From NCBI RefSeq assembly GCF_965137005.1, contig NZ_CBCRXM010000008.1, forward strand, positions 1-64,000: 64,000 nt of DNA, in the 5' to 3' direction. This stretch comes from Sphingomonas_O antarctica. Its GTDB lineage: Bacteria > Pseudomonadota > Alphaproteobacteria > Sphingomonadales > Sphingomonadaceae. Shown piece by piece: positions 9,270 to 17,659 of this stretch (the stretch's first letter is position 1; each line of letters starts with the position of its first letter). The position numbers and the translations under genes are program-made. The notes beneath the pieces are model-generated. The model was not told the origin of the DNA. It did not search any database and saw only the letters and a program-made list of their open reading frames with translations.

Positions 9270-9941
9270 GCTGGCGAAGCGCCGTTCCATACTTCGGGAT
9301 TGAGCGAGATTTAGCAGCGATTTCACGTGTTGCTCGTTACAGTAGGATAATCGCGCGCCCGCCAAGCTATGCTCAATCCTTTGCTCGTGTGTGTCGTGAA
9401 CGAGCTCGTAATAGCGCGACGTCCGAAACGCGGCGACGTTATAAAGCGCTAACCGCGGACTATAATCGGCTAGGAGCATCGCAATCCCAATAGACTCGGC
9501 CCGTCGCTGCCCCTTTTCGGCGGGCCGCCACAACCAGCGCTAACTCGGCGTGTGACGGAGAAGCAGATGGCAAAGACCTGCGATGAAGCGAGTGAGTAAA
9601 GGCGGAGAACGCTCGTGGATGGCCCTGATGGCGTGGCTGTAACACTCACGCCCGACGCTGCGATTGAAACGTCCGATCGCCTCCAACAGGCTGGCGTCAA
9701 AGCCTTAGGGCAGTGCATCATCGCTGAAGGGGCAGCGAAGCACCGTTAAGGGCAACCTGGCCGGTGGTCGGGCCGTATCCGGATCCGCAACATCACCCGC
9801 ATGATGCGCCAGCTCCCTCAAATTCAGCACCGGAGCATCGCTCATCGTCGGTACGGTCACAGATCGTTTCGCCATCCGTCGAGCGAACCCGTAAGAATGG
9901 AAGCAATCGCGAAATTCAGAACAATTCGGCCACACTTGCAC
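9186..9941 (-). pseudogene. Decayed gene with in-frame stops
   Basis: One minus-strand frame reads through 252 codons with protein-like, helix-rich sequence but is broken by TAA (9705-9707, after DDALP) and TAG (about 9540-9545, after LLLRHTPS). Segments on either side look coherent: GFDASLLEAIGRFNRSVGRE and HAIRAIHERSPPLLTRF, then ESIGIAMLLADYSPRLALYN and FRTSRYYELVH. Around the second stop a neighbouring frame (ELALVVAARRKG) also looks protein-like, so paired frameshifts may be involved rather than a simple nonsense change. I do not recognise the family. The most likely reading is a pseudogene; a set of short unrelated ORFs is the alternative. Confidence 0.5.
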
Positions 9942-9991
9942 CTATCAAAACGAGCGAGCATCTTTTCGCTTCGAATCATGGGAGACCGATT

Positions 9992-10156
9992 ATGTTTCGC
10001 TTTATTGCCGTCGCCGCCGTCTTGTCGGTGACCGTTATGCCCGCCTATGCCGCCCCTTGTCGCGATGGCCACGGCAAGTTTGTGAAGTGTCCCACCAAAG
10101 CTCCAGCAAAGCCCAAGCAGTGCCGCGATGCCAAGGGCCATTTCAAGAAGTGCTGA
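9992..10156 (+). CDS. Small secreted cysteine-pair protein
   Basis: A 54-residue precursor. MFRFIAVAAVLSVTVMPAYA is a clear signal peptide, leaving a mature peptide of about 34 residues with two copies of a CRDxxGxFxKC-like motif (CRDGHGKFVKC and CRDAKGHFKKC) joined by a PAKPK linker. The spaced cysteine pairs suggest disulfide hairpins in the periplasm. The start has a GGAGA site 6 nt upstream. Small proteins with this repeat are common in sphingomonads as far as I recall; the function is unknown. Confidence 0.75.
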   Translation: MFRFIAVAAVLSVTVMPAYAAPCRDGHGKFVKCPTKAPAKPKQCRDAKGHFKKC

Positions 10157-10174
10157 GCGGCTGATTGGCGATTG

Positions 10175-10381
10175 ATGCCGCGCCACGACACGCATGAAAG
10201 CCAAGCCGAGGCCGACCAGCGTGTCGAACATGAGTTACGTGCGTTGATGTTCCAGCATGGCGTAACGCACTTGCTGGATTTGCCGCGAGACGTCGTTCGT
10301 GGGGAATGCGTTCGCCTCGCCCATGAAGCGCCAGCCGTTCATCATCGCTTACTCGTAGAGCGACCATCGACGCGCCCATGA
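10175..10381 (+). CDS. Small hypothetical protein, first of a coupled trio
   Basis: A 68-residue charged protein (MPRHDTHESQAEADQRVEH...). It is predicted soluble, helical, with LMFQHGVTHLLDLPRDVV in the centre. The ribosome-binding site is weak. The best support is context: its TGA overlaps the ATG of the next gene (ATGA), which in turn overlaps the third gene (TAATG). Function unknown. Confidence 0.55.
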   Translation: MPRHDTHESQAEADQRVEHELRALMFQHGVTHLLDLPRDVVRGECVRLAHEAPAVHHRLLVERPSTRP

Positions 10382-10716
10382 AAGACCTATTCGATCGCTT
10401 TTCGACGGGGTGTGCCCGGTTCACCGGACGCCCGGCTATGCTCGTCCTTTGCATCGGCCTCGCGACGTTAGGCATTGCCTCTTATCTGTCTGGCGACGAT
10501 CACTTCCTGAACGGCGCGAACCTCGCCATCAGCGTTACGACCTTGCTGATCCTCCCCATTTTGCAGGCGACGCAAAACCGGGATGGGGCCGCGCTACAGG
10601 CCAAGATCGATGAGTTGATCAAGTCGAACGAGAATGCACGCGATGCGTTGATCGGGCTGGAAAAGCGCAGCGAGGAAGAAATCGAGCGCGTGCGTGCGGA
10701 AGACGGCAACTGCTAA
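10378..10716 (+). CDS. Low-affinity iron permease family protein
   Basis: A 112-residue membrane protein. Two hydrophobic segments (MLVLCIGLATLGIASYL and NLAISVTTLLILPILQ) are followed by a charged helical tail with QNRDGAALQAKIDELI. This is the layout of the short bacterial proteins assigned to the Fe_permease family (PF04120); iron transport in bacteria is not well proven. It overlaps both neighbours by a few bases, so it belongs to one operon with the SRAP gene downstream. Confidence 0.8.
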   Translation: MKDLFDRFSTGCARFTGRPAMLVLCIGLATLGIASYLSGDDHFLNGANLAISVTTLLILPILQATQNRDGAALQAKIDELIKSNENARDALIGLEKRSEEEIERVRAEDGNC

Positions 10717-11357
10717 TGTGCGGGCGGTATCGCAATAGGCAGACCTGGAGCGAGCTGCACGGCGCGATGGAGCGCTTTTTGGGACCGACGACGCAGCCGG
10801 CGATGAACCTGCAGCCGATGGAGCAGGTGCGCCCGACCAATAGTGTGCCGGTGATCCGCATGCAGGACGGCGTGCCGACCGTGGCAAATGCGCGCTGGGG
10901 GCTGATACCCTGGATGCACAAGGGGCCGGTCAAGGCGTGGAAATACACCACCTTCAACGCGAAGGCCGAAACGGTCAGGGAAAGCCGCACGTTTCGCTCG
11001 TGCTTCACCAGCCGGCGTTGCCTTGTCGCGGGCGATGGTTGGTATGAATGGAGTGGCCCGCGCGCCAACGACCCGAAGAAAAAGCAGCCTTACTTGTTCA
11101 CGCCGAAGGCTGATCAGCTGCCGATGGCGTTCGCGGGATTATGGGATCGATGCGAGACTGCGGACGAGGGAACAATCGAGAGCTTCACCATCGTGACGCA
11201 ACCCGCAGGGTCACCACTCAATGGCTATCACGACCGCGCGCCCGTTACGCTGTTCGGCGAAGAGTGGGCGCGGTGGCTCGATTGCTCGGGCGATGTCGAC
11301 GAGTTGCTTGGCCCGGAGAGTCGGGATCGCTTTGATGTGGTGCAGGCGGCCATCTAA
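10716..11357 (+). CDS. SRAP protein (YedK/HMCES family)
   Basis: A 213-residue SOS-response-associated peptidase-type protein that forms covalent crosslinks with abasic sites in single-stranded DNA. MCGRY at the N terminus exposes the active Cys2 after Met removal; NARWGLIPW, TFNAKAET, GDGWYEW (active-site Glu) and NGYHDRAP (His) are all in place. Length is normal. Its ATG overlaps the upstream stop (TAATG), so translation is coupled to the membrane-protein gene. Confidence 0.92.
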   Translation: MCGRYRNRQTWSELHGAMERFLGPTTQPAMNLQPMEQVRPTNSVPVIRMQDGVPTVANARWGLIPWMHKGPVKAWKYTTFNAKAETVRESRTFRSCFTSRRCLVAGDGWYEWSGPRANDPKKKQPYLFTPKADQLPMAFAGLWDRCETADEGTIESFTIVTQPAGSPLNGYHDRAPVTLFGEEWARWLDCSGDVDELLGPESRDRFDVVQAAI

Positions 11358-11440
11358 CTGCCTCGAGCTGGTCCGACGCGAGAAGCCACCAGACGGCTTT
11401 TAATCAAGTGCGGAGGTCATCGACGCAGCGTGACCGCGGC

Positions 11441-12229
11441 TCAATCGGGCTTGCCACTTCCCGGCTCGGCGATTTTGCGGTGCTGGTGCGCCATCACTGC
11501 TGCGGGCGTAATGCCCGAAGCCGCGACCTGGAGCTTGTTAAACCATCCCGACGTGATCGCATCCTTTCCGTCTTGCATTGCGGTCCAGCCGTCCTTCGCC
11601 ACCTTAGCCGGGTCGGCCTTACTGTCGTCCTGCCCAACCTTAGTGTCGAGCATGTCGGCCCGAGCGAAGAACTCGGTATCGGTCGCGCCGGGCTTAAGCG
11701 TGGTCAGCGTGACACCCTTATAATCTTTTAACTCGTCACGGAGGGCATCGGTGAAGTTGTCTACAAATGCTTTGGTCGCATTGTACGTCGCGTTGAAAGG
11801 GCCTGGGACGTAGCCAGCGATCGAGCCGGTCACGAGGATTTTGCCCGTTTGCCGAGCGGTCATTTGCGCAAGCACCTTTTGCAACAAGTACACTGTGCCA
11901 GTGATGTTCGTATCGATCGAATGGCGCACATCGGCGAAATCCTGATCGAGGAACGCGCCTCCCTTGCTGATACCGGCGTTAGCGCAGAGCACGTCGATCG
12001 GACGTCCGTCGACTGCGGCGAGGAGTTTGTCGACGCCGTCGAGCGTAGACAAATCGGCTTCGACCGACACGACATTATTGCCATTGCGACGGAAGTCGGC
12101 GGCGGCGGCGTCGATTAGCGCTTCGTCGGCAACGACGACGAGATCGTAGCCGTCCTCCGCCGCGAGACTGGCGAGTTCAAACCCGATGCCAGTCGAGGCA
12201 CCGGTGATGACGGCAAGTTTGTCGGCCAT
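11441..12229 (-). CDS. Short-chain dehydrogenase/reductase
   Basis: A 262-residue classical SDR. The cofactor motif is TGASTGIG near residue 10, NAG follows (CANAGIS), and the catalytic Tyr-Lys pair is in YNATK with Ser in VTGSIAGY. VVADEA after strand 2 has an acidic residue that may favour NAD(H). The substrate is unknown. It is last in a three-gene operon (SRPBCC protein, zinc alcohol dehydrogenase, SDR), 11 bp behind the dehydrogenase gene. An EcfG-type promoter upstream suggests a general stress role. Confidence 0.9.
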   Translation of the reverse strand: MADKLAVITGASTGIGFELASLAAEDGYDLVVVADEALIDAAAADFRRNGNNVVSVEADLSTLDGVDKLLAAVDGRPIDVLCANAGISKGGAFLDQDFADVRHSIDTNITGTVYLLQKVLAQMTARQTGKILVTGSIAGYVPGPFNATYNATKAFVDNFTDALRDELKDYKGVTLTTLKPGATDTEFFARADMLDTKVGQDDSKADPAKVAKDGWTAMQDGKDAITSGWFNKLQVAASGITPAAVMAHQHRKIAEPGSGKPD

Positions 12230-12240
12230 GTCTTGTCTCC

Positions 12241-13428
12241 TTACGCCGCTTTGGCGAGATCGGGCTTCAACACGATCTTGGTGGTGGTGTTTTGTTCGTC
12301 ATGGAACATCTTGTAGCCCTTGGGCGCGTCCTCCAGTGCCATGCGGTGCGAGATGAGGAAGGTGGTATCGATCTTCCCTTCCATGATCGCCGCGAGCAGG
12401 CCGGGCAGGTATTTCTGCACATGCGTCTGGCCGGTCTTGAGGGTCAGGCCCTTTTCCATGAACGCGCCCAGCGGGAATTTGTCGACGAAGCCGCCATAGA
12501 CCGCGGGCATCGAGACGCGGCCACCCTTGCGGCAGGCGAGAATCGCCTGGCGGATCGAGTGGGTGCGGTCGGTGCCGAGGAAGGTCGAGACCTTGATCTG
12601 ATCGACGATGTTGTCGACGAATGCGCCGTGCGCCTCGAGTCCGACCGCGTCGATCACCGCATCGGGGCCGACCCCTCCAGTCATTTGCATCAACGAGTCG
12701 TAGGTTGCCGATTCCTCGAAGTTGATCGTCTCCGCGCCGAATTTAGCGGCCAGTTCGAGCCGGTGCGGGAAATGGTCGATAGCGATGACGCGCGCAGCCC
12801 CCATCAAAAAGGCAGACTGGACGGCGAACAGCCCCACCGGACCGCAGCCCCAGACGGCTACGGTATCGCCCGGTTCGATCTCGGCATATTCTGCTGCCTG
12901 CCAGCCGGTCGGCAGAATGTCGGACAGGAACAGTACCTTGTCGTCCTCGATCCCGTCGGGAATGACGATCGGGCCGACATCGCTGAACGGCACCCGGACA
13001 TACTCGGCCTGGCCCCCGGCATAGCCGCCGGTCATGTGGCTGTAGCCAAATAGACCAGACATGGTGTGACCATACAGGGTCTCGCCGATGTCCTGATTGT
13101 CCGCCGGGTTGCCGTTGTCGCACCCCGAGTACTGCTGCTTACCGCAATGGTAACAGCTACCGCACGCGATGGTGAAGGGTACGACCACACGCTGGCCCTT
13201 TTTGAGCGTCGACTTGGCGCCGACCTCGACGACTTCGCCCATGAACTCATGGCCGAGAATGTCGCCCGACTTCATCGTTGGGATAAAGCCGTCATAGAGG
13301 TGGAGGTCAGAGCCGCAGATCGCTGTCGACGTGACCTTCAGAATCGCATCGCGCGGATTGACGATTTCGGGATCGTCGACGGTATCGACGCGGACGTCGT
13401 GTTTACCGTGCCAGGCCAAAGCGCGCAT
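12241..13428 (-). CDS. Zinc-dependent alcohol dehydrogenase
   Basis: A 395-residue medium-chain dehydrogenase. CGSDLHLYDG and GHEFMGEV carry catalytic zinc ligands, the cysteine cluster CGSCYHCGKQQYSGC holds the structural zinc, and VWGCGPVGLFA is the NAD-binding glycine motif. It most resembles the glutathione-independent formaldehyde-dehydrogenase-like subfamily (GYAGGQAEYVRVPF region). The ATG at 13428 overlaps the stop of the SRPBCC gene (TAATG); a longer in-frame opening upstream is only a shadow of that gene. Confidence 0.9.
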   Translation of the reverse strand: MRALAWHGKHDVRVDTVDDPEIVNPRDAILKVTSTAICGSDLHLYDGFIPTMKSGDILGHEFMGEVVEVGAKSTLKKGQRVVVPFTIACGSCYHCGKQQYSGCDNGNPADNQDIGETLYGHTMSGLFGYSHMTGGYAGGQAEYVRVPFSDVGPIVIPDGIEDDKVLFLSDILPTGWQAAEYAEIEPGDTVAVWGCGPVGLFAVQSAFLMGAARVIAIDHFPHRLELAAKFGAETINFEESATYDSLMQMTGGVGPDAVIDAVGLEAHGAFVDNIVDQIKVSTFLGTDRTHSIRQAILACRKGGRVSMPAVYGGFVDKFPLGAFMEKGLTLKTGQTHVQKYLPGLLAAIMEGKIDTTFLISHRMALEDAPKGYKMFHDEQNTTTKIVLKPDLAKAA

Positions 13429-13973
13429 TATTTGCCTTCCTCTTCGAGCATTCGGCGGTTGCGCACGTTCGTGGCGATCTCGCCGGTTTCCATGAGTTGT
13501 TTGAAGCGGCGCAGGTCGCGGCGCGCCTGCACATGGGGTTCGCGCTGGAGGACCTTGACGACGACTTTGCCGAGTGCACCCATCGGCGGTTCGTAAGCAA
13601 TGGTCGCGGTGACGACGGTGCCGCGGCCCGCCACTTCCTCGAACAGGATGCGGCCGGAATTGGCGACATCGGCCTGACTGTCCGATGTCCAAGTGATCTC
13701 ACGCCCCGGCACGTCGTTGGTGACGAGCGCGTCCCATTCATAGGTTTGGCCCGCTGGACCCTTCACGACCCAGTGCGAGCGCGTCTCGTCCAGCATCTCG
13801 ATTGAGACGATGTTGTCCATTATTTGGGCAAGGTTCGAAAAGTTCCGCCAGAAGGCGTAAAGTTCCTGCGCGGGGCGGTTGATCGTCGCTGAGCGGCTGG
13901 CGAGTTGGCGTTCGCCTTGGAGATCTTTCGAGGTTACATTCGGCGCATCGTCATGGGTGTCAGTATCGGACAA
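13428..13973 (-). CDS. SRPBCC (START-like) family protein
   Basis: A 181-residue protein with a lipid-binding START-like fold: an N-terminal strand (ASRSATINRPAQELYAFWRN), then HWVVKGPAGQTYEWDA and REITWTSDS, matching the polyketide-cyclase/coenzyme-Q-binding SRPBCC pattern. The C-terminal tail is charged (NRRMLEEEGK). TTG start with an AAAGGAG site 6 nt upstream. It is first in the operon with the zinc dehydrogenase and SDR, with an EcfG-like promoter about 28 bp before the start. Likely cytosolic; ligand unknown. Confidence 0.85.
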   Translation of the reverse strand: MSDTDTHDDAPNVTSKDLQGERQLASRSATINRPAQELYAFWRNFSNLAQIMDNIVSIEMLDETRSHWVVKGPAGQTYEWDALVTNDVPGREITWTSDSQADVANSGRILFEEVAGRGTVVTATIAYEPPMGALGKVVVKVLQREPHVQARRDLRRFKQLMETGEIATNVRNRRMLEEEGK

Positions 13974-14000
13974 AGCGGGCTCCTTTGGCTGCCTCGCGAA

Positions 14001-14025
14001 AACTGCGAGACAGCTGCGATGTTCC
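14001..14025 (-). promoter_or_regulatory. EcfG-like general stress promoter
   Basis: On the minus strand GGAAC (14025-14021) is separated by 17 nt from GTT (14003-14001), close to the GGAAC-N16/17-cGTT consensus of the alphaproteobacterial stress sigma factor EcfG. It sits 28 bp upstream of the TTG start of the SRPBCC gene. The match is by eye; the base before GTT is A, not C. Confidence 0.55.
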
Positions 14026-14147
14026 GATTTTCTTCAAAGAAACCTCACGTTTGACGTATGTTAAGCGTGCCGCAAATTGCACGGCGAAGAGGGACGGCTG
14101 AGGCTATGGGTTGAAAAACGGCACTGCCGAGATCGTGTTCGTGACCA

Positions 14148-14214
14148 GGACGTTCGACTACAGGCTTCTTATCAACCAGTCGAACGTCCGAGGATCATCA
14201 ATACCGGACGTTCG
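14148..14214. repeat. Three copies of GGACGTTCG, two as an inverted repeat
   Basis: GGACGTTCGACT (14148-14159) pairs perfectly with AGTCGAACGTCC (14178-14189) over an 18-nt loop, and GGACGTTCG recurs at 14206-14214. It lies in the 417-bp gap between the stress operon and the catalase gene. It could be a hairpin or an operator array; no T-run follows. Apart from this, the EcfG-like promoter and the site at 14301-14316, I see nothing else in the gap. Confidence 0.6.
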
Positions 14215-14300
14215 TCATGCGCCGCAACGTTGGCAGCGGTCCGCGTGGGTCGCTTTCATCAAACGACTGTGATTGGGGCGCATTGCAGCAGAGTGGCCGT

Positions 14301-14316
14301 GTTGATCAATATCAAC
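14301..14316 (+). promoter_or_regulatory. Palindrome upstream of catalase
   Basis: GTTGAT-CAAT-ATCAAC, a 6-bp inverted repeat with a 4-nt spacer, 75 bp before the catalase ATG. Position and symmetry fit a regulator-binding site; the regulator is unknown. Confidence 0.35.
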
Positions 14317-14390
14317 ACGATTAGCTAGGACACCGTTGGCTCTTTCAGCGCTGGAGAAGAAGAGCCGACTTTCGGCGATGAAGGATTTTC

Positions 14391-16463
14391 ATGGCGGACG
14401 ATATCAAGCAAACCTCAGGTAATGGTGGCGAAACTCACCAGCAAGCAGGTAGCGACACCGCCGTCCTGACGACCAATCACGGTGTTCCCGTCAGCGATAA
14501 CCAAAACAGTCTGAAGTCCGGCGTCCGGGGACCGACACTCCTCGAAGATTTCGTGCTCCGCGAGAAAATCTTTCACTTCGATCACGAACGCATTCCAGAA
14601 CGGATTGTCCATGCGCGTGGCTCGGGCGCGCACGGTGTATTCGAAGCCACTGACGACATTTCCGACCTGTCTAAGGCCGCGGTTTTCGCTAAGGGCGAGA
14701 AAACAGAAGTGTTTGCACGCTTTTCGACAGTCGCCGGTGGTGCAGGTTCGGTTGATACTCCGCGCGACGTGCGCGGCTTCGCGGTCAAATTCTACACTCG
14801 CGAAGGCAATTGGGACCTGGTTGGAAACAACATCCCGGTGTTCTTTATTCAAGATGCAATCAAGTTCCCCGATCTGATCCATTCGGTGAAGATGGAAGCC
14901 AATAGTGGCTATCCACAGGCCGGCAGTGCGCACGACACATTCTGGGATTTCGTCAGTCTGACGCCCGAGAGTACGCACATGCTGATGTGGGCAATGTCCG
15001 ACCGGACGCTGCCGCGCTCACTACGGATGATGGAGGGTTTTGGCGTCCACACCTTCCGGCTGGTCAATGCGGCGGGCCGATCGAACTTCGTTAAGTTCCA
15101 CTGGCGTCCAAAACTCGGCATTCAGTCGACCATATGGGACGAGGCGCTCAAGCTTCAGGCGGCGGACAACGACTATCACCGCCGCGATCTCTACGAGGCG
15201 ATCGACACCGGAGCGTTCCCACAATGGGAACTCGCGATTCAGGTTTTTGATCAGAAGTTCGCCGATTCTCAGCCGTATGACGTGCTCGACGCGACCAAAC
15301 TGATCCCCGAAGAAGATCTTCCGTTGCGGGTGATCGGCACCATGACGCTCAATCGCAACGTGGACAATTTCTTCGCCGAGACCGAGCAGGCGGCATTCCT
15401 GCCTACCAACATCCCGCCCGGCATCGACTTCTCGAACGACCCGCTACTGCAGGGTCGACTGTTCAGTTATCTGGACACGCAGAAATCGCGCCTCGGCACG
15501 ACCAACTTTCACCAGATCCCGATTAACGCGCCGCGCTGCCCGTTTGGCAATTTTCAGCGTGACGGTATGATGCAGACCATGGTGCCAACGGGTCGCGCCA
15601 ATTACGAGCCTAATAGTCTTGCAGATCATGGCGAAGCCGGTGGCCCTCGCGAAACCGTCACCGGTTTTGCGACGACGAAAGAGACGACAGGTCCTGACGA
15701 AACCGGCGACAAGCTGCGCATCCGCCCGGAAAGCTTCGCCGATCACTATAGCCAGGCGCGCTTGTTCTACCGCTCGCAAACCGAAAGCGAACAGGCGCAC
15801 ATTGCCTCGTCCTTCGTGTTCGAACTGTCCAAGGTCGGGCTGCTCGATCAGGTGCCGCCGCGCATGCTCGGCAATCTGCGTAACGTCGATGAAGACCTCG
15901 CTAAACGCGTCGCTGACGGTCTGGGCCTTCCGCTGCCGAAGAAAAACAAGGCGGCGAAGGAGCCTGTCGACATGCCGCCCTCGAATGCGCTGTCGATCCA
16001 CAAGAAAATGAAGGCGACGCTCGAAGGCCGCGTGGTAGGTATCCTAATCGCTGACGGCACGGAGGCCGGTGCATTAAAATCGGTCGTCGATGCCGTGATC
16101 AAGGCAAAGGGCAAGGCTGTAATCGTCGCGCCCAAGGTCGGGGGCGCGAAATTGTCCGACGGCAAGTTGCAAAAGGCAGATGGGCAGCTTGCCGGCATGC
16201 CATCGCAACTATTCGATGCAGTGGCGATCATCCTATCGGAAGCGGGCTGCAAGGGGCTACTCAACGAGGGTGCCGCGGTCCAGTTCGCCATGGATGCGTT
16301 CGGTCACCTAAAAGCGATTGGCGCCTCGGCGGCCGCTAAACCTCTGCTCGAAAAGGCGGGCGTCATTCCGGATGAGAGCGTTACCGCGCTGGACGACAAG
16401 TTTATCAAAGCCGCCGGCAAGCGGTATTATGAGCGCGAGCCTTCGTTGCGGATGCTTGCTTGA
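14391..16463 (+). CDS. katE: Large-subunit (HPII-type) catalase
   Basis: A 690-residue clade 2 catalase that decomposes hydrogen peroxide in the cytosol. The catalytic His (about 74) is in ERIVHARGSGAHGVFE, Asn in VGNNIPVFFIQD, and the haem-ligand Tyr (about 360) in RLFSYLDTQKSRLG. Beyond the core is the C-terminal flavodoxin/GATase1-like domain (GRVVGILIADGTEAGA onward) that marks HPII enzymes. The start at 14391 has AAGGAT upstream. It faces away from a stress-type operon with an EcfG-like promoter, which fits stationary-phase or stress expression. Confidence 0.95.
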   Translation: MADDIKQTSGNGGETHQQAGSDTAVLTTNHGVPVSDNQNSLKSGVRGPTLLEDFVLREKIFHFDHERIPERIVHARGSGAHGVFEATDDISDLSKAAVFAKGEKTEVFARFSTVAGGAGSVDTPRDVRGFAVKFYTREGNWDLVGNNIPVFFIQDAIKFPDLIHSVKMEANSGYPQAGSAHDTFWDFVSLTPESTHMLMWAMSDRTLPRSLRMMEGFGVHTFRLVNAAGRSNFVKFHWRPKLGIQSTIWDEALKLQAADNDYHRRDLYEAIDTGAFPQWELAIQVFDQKFADSQPYDVLDATKLIPEEDLPLRVIGTMTLNRNVDNFFAETEQAAFLPTNIPPGIDFSNDPLLQGRLFSYLDTQKSRLGTTNFHQIPINAPRCPFGNFQRDGMMQTMVPTGRANYEPNSLADHGEAGGPRETVTGFATTKETTGPDETGDKLRIRPESFADHYSQARLFYRSQTESEQAHIASSFVFELSKVGLLDQVPPRMLGNLRNVDEDLAKRVADGLGLPLPKKNKAAKEPVDMPPSNALSIHKKMKATLEGRVVGILIADGTEAGALKSVVDAVIKAKGKAVIVAPKVGGAKLSDGKLQKADGQLAGMPSQLFDAVAIILSEAGCKGLLNEGAAVQFAMDAFGHLKAIGASAAAKPLLEKAGVIPDESVTALDDKFIKAAGKRYYEREPSLRMLA

Positions 16464-16696
16464 GGTAGCAGGCTGCAACCAAGTCTCGATCATAAAATGT
16501 CCAATGGTGTCCTTGACGAGCAGTCGCGAATGGCTTTGTGAGGTTCAGCGACGGATAATTGGACGACGCAGCTGTGCGCAATGCAATCGTTAGTGCGCCC
16601 ACCGGTTCGTAATCCGAGTATCAAATCGGTGCGCATTTGTTCCATTTCTTTCCAGCTGCCACTTCTTGCCCGAGTAGCTCGTCGCTATGGGGCATT

Positions 16697-16870
16697 ATGT
16701 CGACATCAGAATATTATCGAACGCAGGCCGATGAAGCGATGCGCGAGGCTGCGACGACGACCCTCAGCCAAGTGCGCGAACGGTGTGAGCGTTCAGCTCG
16801 TGCATGGCGAGAAATGGCAGAGCGTCTCGAGAGAACGGAAGCCTTGAAGCTCGTCCGTAACGGAAATTAA
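16697..16870 (+). CDS. Small helical conserved hypothetical protein
   Basis: A 57-residue protein, MSTSEYYRTQADEAMREAAT onward, with the CERSARAWREMAERLE segment. This short amphipathic helical pattern (YYRxQAxEA ... RCxRxAxxWxxMAxR) is frequent in sphingomonads as I recall it, without known function. The internal ATG is preferred to the longer opening at 16637, whose extra N terminus looks non-coding. Its stop codon lies in a 16-bp tandem duplication. Confidence 0.6.
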   Translation: MSTSEYYRTQADEAMREAATTTLSQVRERCERSARAWREMAERLERTEALKLVRNGN

Positions 16871-16899
16871 GCCCCACCTGCGCTAAGCCCCACCTGCGC
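16868..16899 (+). repeat. Tandem duplication of 16 bp at a stop codon
   Basis: TAAGCCCCACCTGCGC occurs twice back to back (16868-16883, 16884-16899). The first copy begins with the TAA stop of the small upstream gene. This looks like a replication-slippage duplication. Confidence 0.85.
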
Positions 16900-16916
16900 A
16901 CTGCGGAGATCTTGCT

Positions 16917-17420
16917 TTAGGCGACCGTTTGTCCGCCCGCGAGATAATCCATTTTGCCGATCGCAACACCGTTCATCCGCAGCAGCGCGTATGCAATTGT
17001 CACGTGGAAGAAGAAATTTGGCAGCGTGAACTCCGTGACCAGGCTCTGACCAGTGAACTTCATCTCCATGTTGGGGAAGCTCATTGTGATCTCAGCAGTC
17101 TCGCGTCCCTCGAATGCCGCCGTGTCGGCCTCCTCGAGATAGGCGATCGTTTTCGTGATGCGATCGCGCAGCTCGGGCAGCGTCTTCTCCTCATCCGCCA
17201 TGGGGCGCGGCTCGGTTTGCGCGAGGCGAGTGACCGCCAGCTTGGCCGCGTCGCACGCGATCTGGATCTGTTTTGGCAGTGGCAGCATGTCCGGCGCCAG
17301 CCGCGCCTCGATCAAGGTCTGTTCGTCCACGCCGCTTTCCATGCCCTTTGAGAGGATATGATCGAGGTTGCGCAGGGCGCGTACGAAGACGGGTACGGTG
17401 ATCTCGTAGAGGCTGGGCAT
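16917..17420 (-). CDS. DUF1993 protein
   Basis: A 167-residue protein matching DUF1993: MPSLYEITVPVFVRALRNLD at the start, LAPDMLPLPKQIQIACD in the middle, and a C-terminal FTLPNFFFHVTIAYALLR segment. The predicted helical bundle resembles DinB-like folds (the His in FFFHVTIAYALLR fits the metal-site position in that superfamily). Function unknown; cytosolic. The ATG at 17420 gives the family's usual start; the longer opening adds non-conserved sequence. Confidence 0.85.
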   Translation of the reverse strand: MPSLYEITVPVFVRALRNLDHILSKGMESGVDEQTLIEARLAPDMLPLPKQIQIACDAAKLAVTRLAQTEPRPMADEEKTLPELRDRITKTIAYLEEADTAAFEGRETAEITMSFPNMEMKFTGQSLVTEFTLPNFFFHVTIAYALLRMNGVAIGKMDYLAGGQTVA

Positions 17421-17570
17421 TATTTTGTCTTTCAGAGCCGCCGGACATCGGACGCTTGCTGTCAGTAGGGCAGAAAAGTCCGCTGATACAAGCGGCAAGT
17501 CCCGCGATTCTCTAGCTTCAGCCCTCCAGCTGTTTTGATCGCAATAGACGCAGCCTCTGGCTCAGACGTA

Positions 17571-17582
17571 CCCCAAATGGGG
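17571..17582 (+). promoter_or_regulatory. CC-AAAT-GG box upstream of PEPxxWA gene
   Basis: CCCCAAATGGGG, 78 bp before the start of the PEPxxWA-CTERM gene. The extended sequence TACCCCAAATGGGGCTC is found in reverse orientation at 51031-51047, upstream of the Slam-like operon. Related boxes precede the PEPxxWA genes at 43919 and 45930. Symmetry and position fit a LuxR/NarL-type operator; this is inference. Confidence 0.5.
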
Positions 17583-17659
17583 CTCGCCCGGTCTCACCAT
17601 GACGGCCAAGTACCCCACTTCCGCGCCGTTAGAGCGCGGTCAGGAACTTGGGAATCATC

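Noticed and set aside
13429..13692. Upstream extension of the zinc dehydrogenase ORF
   Set aside because: Arg/Pro-rich shadow of the SRPBCC gene; the coupled ATG at 13428 is the natural start.
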